Made by a program: the position numbers and the translations under genes. From Scatosoma sp045537295 (GTDB taxonomy: Bacteria > Bacillota > Clostridia > Christensenellales > Borkfalkiaceae), in assembly GCA_045537295.1 (NCBI GenBank), contig JAZSPG010000015.1, positions 1 to 9,528 of the forward strand: 9,528 bases of DNA. Direction: 5' to 3'. The notes below the pieces were generated by a model. The model saw only the letters and a program-made list of their open reading frames with translations, was not told the origin of the DNA and did not search any database. Shown piece by piece: positions 7,323-9,528 of this stretch (position 1 is its first letter; each line of letters opens with the position of its first letter).

Positions 7323-7352
7323 AAAAAGCCTCGCCTTTTTAGACGGAGCTTT
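7323..7352 (-). terminator. Rho-independent terminator of the PadR-DUF1700-DUF4097 operon
   Basis: On the minus strand the arms at 7352-7341 and 7336-7325 form a 12-bp stem with one mismatch and two G-U pairs around an AAAA loop, and then run into five T residues. The hairpin begins about 18 bases past the DUF4097 stop codon. It separates this operon from the promoter of the acyltransferase unit. Confidence 0.8.
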
Positions 7353-7370
7353 ATTTTTACCGTTAATTTT

Positions 7371-8339
7371 TTATTTTTTAATGCGAAATTGAATATCACC
7401 CGTATCGGTATTCACCTCGCAAACGCCCCCGCTGGTCGTTTTCGGAACGTCCACCTTGCCCGTATCCGTTTTCGTGACAAAGTTTTTATCACTTAACAAA
7501 ACGCCCTCTACGTCGCCCGTATCCGTCACAATCTTAATCGTTTCCGCATCCGAATTTTCTATTTCCACGTCCCCCGTGGTCGTTTGAATGCTGAGCGTAT
7601 TCCCAACAAGCACACCCTCTAATTCCAAATCCCCCGTGGTCGCCTGTATACCCGCGGATTCGGTAACGGTAATTTTATCCAATTCCAAATCCCCCGTATC
7701 CGTTTTCATTTTCAGCGTTTTACAGGTGATATCAAAAATATCCATATCCCCCGTATCCGACTCCAATTCCATCACCGCCTCACTCGAAATGGAACGCACC
7801 TCTATATCGCCCGTGTTCGTCTCAATTTCTAAACTCTCGCCAACGCCAGCAGACCAAACCACGTCGCCCGTATCGACGGTTATCTTCACCTGACCGAATG
7901 AAAAGTCCTTCGCTACGCTTATATCCCCCGTATTCATTTCCACGGTAAGTTTCGCGTATTCGTTTTTCGGCAAATACACCGTCACTTCCTGTCCCCCGAA
8001 ACCAAACTCGATATAATTATACCATTTACGGTTATCTTCCGCCGAAATTTTTAATGTGCCGTCCTGCACCAAAACGGTATGCGGTTGATTTTCCTTTTCC
8101 GCACACACCACTTTCGTTTTATTATCCTGCGCGGGCAGTAACCGCAAATCCGCAGTCCGCATATCCACGTGTAGCGTGGTAAACTCCTCCTCCAATTCGT
8201 ATACGCGCGTTTGCAATTTATAGGTTTCCAATTCCCTAAAATCAAACCCCAGCGAGTACAGCCCTATGCCAGACACTATCAACCCAACGCCCACGACGAC
8301 GCAAGCGACTATCAACACGATTTTTTTCGTCTTACTCAT
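7371..8339 (-). CDS. DUF4097-family putative surface/adhesin beta-helix protein
   Basis: This 322-residue protein has one N-terminal membrane segment or uncleaved signal anchor (residues 7-29, after KTKK), so the rest probably lies outside the cell membrane. From residue 137 to 315 it carries ten repeats of 18-20 residues. Each is centred on TGD (at 137, 157, 177, 197, 215, 235, 255, 274 and 313) or once TGK (293). This is the DUF4097 pattern, predicted to be a right-handed or solenoid-like beta stack with one TGD per turn. The molecular role of the family is not established; 'adhesin' is only a database label. GGAGG lies 8 nt before the ATG at 8339, inside the end of the DUF1700 gene, 3 bases away. 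The operon with PadR and DUF1700 suggests a membrane-associated response module. Confidence 0.88.
   Translation of the reverse strand: MSKTKKIVLIVACVVVGVGLIVSGIGLYSLGFDFRELETYKLQTRVYELEEEFTTLHVDMRTADLRLLPAQDNKTKVVCAEKENQPHTVLVQDGTLKISAEDNRKWYNYIEFGFGGQEVTVYLPKNEYAKLTVEMNTGDISVAKDFSFGQVKITVDTGDVVWSAGVGESLEIETNTGDIEVRSISSEAVMELESDTGDMDIFDITCKTLKMKTDTGDLELDKITVTESAGIQATTGDLELEGVLVGNTLSIQTTTGDVEIENSDAETIKIVTDTGDVEGVLLSDKNFVTKTDTGKVDVPKTTSGGVCEVNTDTGDIQFRIKK
7395..7931 (-). repeat. In-gene tandem repeats, ~60-bp period, coding TGD turns of the DUF4097 protein
   Basis: Ten imperfect units of about 54-60 bp repeat within the DUF4097 gene. The most conserved core, read on the plus strand, is close to TCCCCCGTATCCG or TCGCCCGTATCCG and codes for (D/N/T)TGD. 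The units between cores have diverged strongly, so these are old protein repeats and not recent copies. Confidence 0.85.
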
Positions 8340-8342
8340 TTC

Positions 8343-8936
8343 TTAGTCCTCCTTTTTCACAAACCACGACTTAATCGTTAGCCAAGTCTTTTTGCTAATC
8401 CACAGTATACTTTTTAATAAATACCCGCACCCGCAAACCGCCAAAACGCCGAACCCTAAAAGCATTGCCGTCGCACCGATAAAAAAGATACCCGCACCGC
8501 TATTCGCTTGCCAAAACGACACACCCGCCAAAACGACCCCGCCCAGCGAACTCGCGCAAATGGCGACAGCCGAAGCGATGAGACTAATCCACACGCCCCA
8601 AAACACCGCGTACAGCGAGATAACGACGGCTACCGCCGAAACGAGCAACGCAAGCCAAATCGGCGAGCCTAAAATAATCAGCGTCCAGCCCCACGCGCCG
8701 AACTGCTTATTCTTCGCGCGTCCTTTGATAATGGAAATGAGCGACGCCTCGCTTAAAATCTTGTCGGCTACCTGCTTAGGCGAACCAATCACGGCGACGG
8801 CGTATTCCTCGTACATCCCCTCTTCCACGCGCTCGTCAATCATTTCCTCGTAATAATCGAGCGACTCACGAATTTCCCCGTCGGGCAAACTCTTCAATCT
8901 ATATTCCAATTCTGATAAAAACTGTATTTTCGTCAT
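8343..8936 (-). CDS. DUF1700 (HAAS) domain membrane protein
   Basis: The protein has 197 residues from the ATG at 8936. The N-terminal ~65 residues form the HAAS/DUF1700 helical domain: FLSELEYRLKSLPDGEI, then a DYYEEMIDERVEEG stretch and AVIGSPKQVADKIL. The remainder has about four hydrophobic helices and a basic C-terminal tail ending in WFVKKED. This family is regularly encoded beside PadR regulators and DUF4097 proteins. The soluble domain is thought to act in protein contact or sensing at the membrane, though its function is not proven. I prefer 8936 to an in-frame ATG at 8951, because GAGGTG lies 7 nt before 8936 and nothing suitable precedes 8951. The gene begins 4 bases after the padR stop, with its ribosome site overlapping the padR end. 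Its own 3' end carries the ribosome site of the next gene. Confidence 0.88.
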   Translation of the reverse strand: MTKIQFLSELEYRLKSLPDGEIRESLDYYEEMIDERVEEGMYEEYAVAVIGSPKQVADKILSEASLISIIKGRAKNKQFGAWGWTLIILGSPIWLALLVSAVAVVISLYAVFWGVWISLIASAVAICASSLGGVVLAGVSFWQANSGAGIFFIGATAMLLGFGVLAVCGCGYLLKSILWISKKTWLTIKSWFVKKED

Positions 8937-8940
8937 TTTC

Positions 8941-9249
8941 TTACACCTCATTTAAGATAAACTTATAAATCGCAACGATTTCTCTCCATTCTCTTTTGAA
9001 CTCCTCCAACCTCGCAAGCCCCAGTGCGGTAATGCGATAATACTTTCGCAGTCTACCGTTATGTTCGGCATTTCTGACAGTCAAGAACTTCCCTGCTTCC
9101 AAGCGTCGCAAAATAGGATACAGCGTCGATTCGGAAATTTCCACGAACGGTTTTGTATCTTTAATAATCTGATACCCGTACGAATCGTGGTCTTTTATCG
9201 TTGCCAACACGCACACGTCCAACAATCCGCGCTTTAACTGAATATCCAT
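8941..9249 (-). CDS. PadR-family transcriptional regulator
   Basis: This small winged-helix repressor has 102 residues from the ATG at 9249. It begins MDIQLKRGLLDVCVLATI, the usual opening of short PadR proteins. The recognition region ISESTLYPILRRLEA follows at about 39-53, then the wing (FLTVRNAEHNGRLRKYYRITALG) and a C-terminal dimerisation helix. An in-frame TTG at 9255 is possible, but GGGAGG would then lie only 4 nt away; at 9249 the spacing is 10. It is the first gene of the PadR-DUF1700-DUF4097 operon. The family is often autoregulated, and the promoter here carries an 18-bp palindrome over the -10 box, so repression of its own operon is likely. The inducer is unknown. Confidence 0.92.
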   Translation of the reverse strand: MDIQLKRGLLDVCVLATIKDHDSYGYQIIKDTKPFVEISESTLYPILRRLEAGKFLTVRNAEHNGRLRKYYRITALGLARLEEFKREWREIVAIYKFILNEV

Positions 9250-9275
9250 TAGCAATATACCTCCCTTCGTACAAT

Positions 9276-9305
9276 ACTATACTACACATAGTATATCTTT
9301 GTCAA
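9276..9305 (-). promoter_or_regulatory. Sigma-A promoter of the PadR operon
   Basis: On the minus strand a perfect TTGACA (9305-9300) is followed after 18 bases by TATAGT (9281-9276), matching 5 of 6 consensus positions. The GGGAGG ribosome site follows about 10 nt below the -10 box and the ATG about 26 nt below it, so the leader is very short. Confidence 0.8.
9278..9295. promoter_or_regulatory. 18-bp palindrome, likely PadR operator
   Basis: The minus strand reads TATACTA, then TGTG, then TAGTATA: a perfect 7-bp inverted repeat with a four-base centre. It fills most of the spacer and covers part of the -10 box, so a dimeric repressor bound here would block RNA polymerase. Assigning it to the adjacent PadR protein is inference from position, dyad symmetry and the family's autoregulatory habit. 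Confidence 0.7.
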
Positions 9306-9349
9306 GTGATTAAGCATAAAAATTTTGTAAAATTTATTATAAGCAAAGC

Positions 9350-9386
9350 AAAACCCCGAAGAAACGCATTCCGCGTCCCCTCGGGG
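9350..9386 (-). terminator. Rho-independent terminator of the gene at the right edge
   Basis: On the minus strand CCCCGA (9386-9381) pairs with TCGGGG (9359-9354). The inner arms ACGC and GCGT (9376-9373 and 9367-9364) pair as well. G-U pairs join them into a roughly 14-bp hairpin, followed by TTTT. It lies about 33 bases past the stop at 9419. No T-run follows on the plus strand. Confidence 0.78.
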
Positions 9387-9418
9387 AAAAAGATATTATG
9401 ATAGATTTTTATAATAAT

Positions 9419-9528
9419 TTAATGCATCCAAAAGAAATACAGACCAAAAATAACGATAACGAGCGAGAGTAAAAACAGACAAAACACGGGCATCACCGCA
9501 CCCAACGCGCCTTTATAAATAGCCTCCT
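9419..9528 (-). CDS. 3' end of an unidentified gene, product ending in one membrane segment (partial)
   Basis: A minus-strand frame is open from the window edge to a TAA at 9419-9421 and encodes 35 visible residues beginning EAIYKGALGAVMP. A strongly hydrophobic stretch (VFCLFLLSLVIVIFGLYFFW) then ends in MH. It is either the last helix of a larger membrane protein or most of a small single-span protein. I do not recognise the family. Support comes from the terminator placed just after the stop and from the clean membrane-segment composition. AGGAGG at 9523-9528 resembles a ribosome site, but no good start codon lies at the right distance, so it is probably chance or belongs to codons of this gene. 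Confidence 0.5.
   Translation of the reverse strand, partial: EAIYKGALGAVMPVFCLFLLSLVIVIFGLYFFWMH

Noticed and set aside
7395..7931. CRISPR-like or minisatellite array
   Set aside because: The ~60-bp units keep the reading frame, encode TGD turns and differ strongly between copies. There are no identical repeats with unique spacers.

Overview
The window looks like a piece of a low-to-mid GC Gram-positive chromosome, most likely an anaerobic Clostridia-type member of the Bacillota. The grounds are strong AGGAGG-type ribosome binding sites, sigma-A promoters, short Rho-independent terminators, an NfnAB ferredoxin-dependent transhydrogenase, a GltS carrier and a PadR/DUF1700/DUF4097 cassette. 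The lineage is inferred from gene content; no rRNA, tRNA, phage, IS element or CRISPR array was seen. Nearly all genes lie on the minus strand. The antiporter is the only plus-strand gene.

Left part (1-2424): a two-gene minus-strand operon, nfnA then nfnB, one base apart, with a clear promoter at 2396-2424 and a terminator at 43-69. It should encode an electron-bifurcating NADH-dependent reduced ferredoxin:NADP+ oxidoreductase. Diverging from it, with its own promoter at 2524-2552, is a plus-strand CPA2-type cation:proton antiporter (2605-3901). Its reading frame is broken near 3570.

Middle part (3919-7277): a 16-bp bidirectional terminator separates the antiporter from a minus-strand unit that converges on it. 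In transcription order this unit is a PlsC-like acyltransferase with an extra zinc ribbon and C-terminal domain, the sodium/glutamate symporter gltS overlapping it by 23 nt, and the wreck of a MacB/FtsX-type ABC exporter. The wreck keeps the N-terminal half of the ATPase and the last ~95 residues of the permease. The two are joined at a short shared sequence around 4242-4255. The ATPase also has an apparent one-base insertion in an A-run right after its start codon.

Right part (7323-9305): a PadR regulator, a DUF1700 (HAAS) membrane protein and a DUF4097 beta-helix protein with ten TGD-type turns form a tight operon. Its promoter carries an 18-bp palindrome that overlaps the -10 box and is a likely PadR operator. 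Beyond it, at the right edge, are a terminator and the 3' end of an unidentified gene whose product ends in one membrane segment.

I see no clearly new defence or mobile system. The items most worth a second look are the three-part acyltransferase, the ABC exporter deletion scar, the broken antiporter, and the PadR operator architecture.
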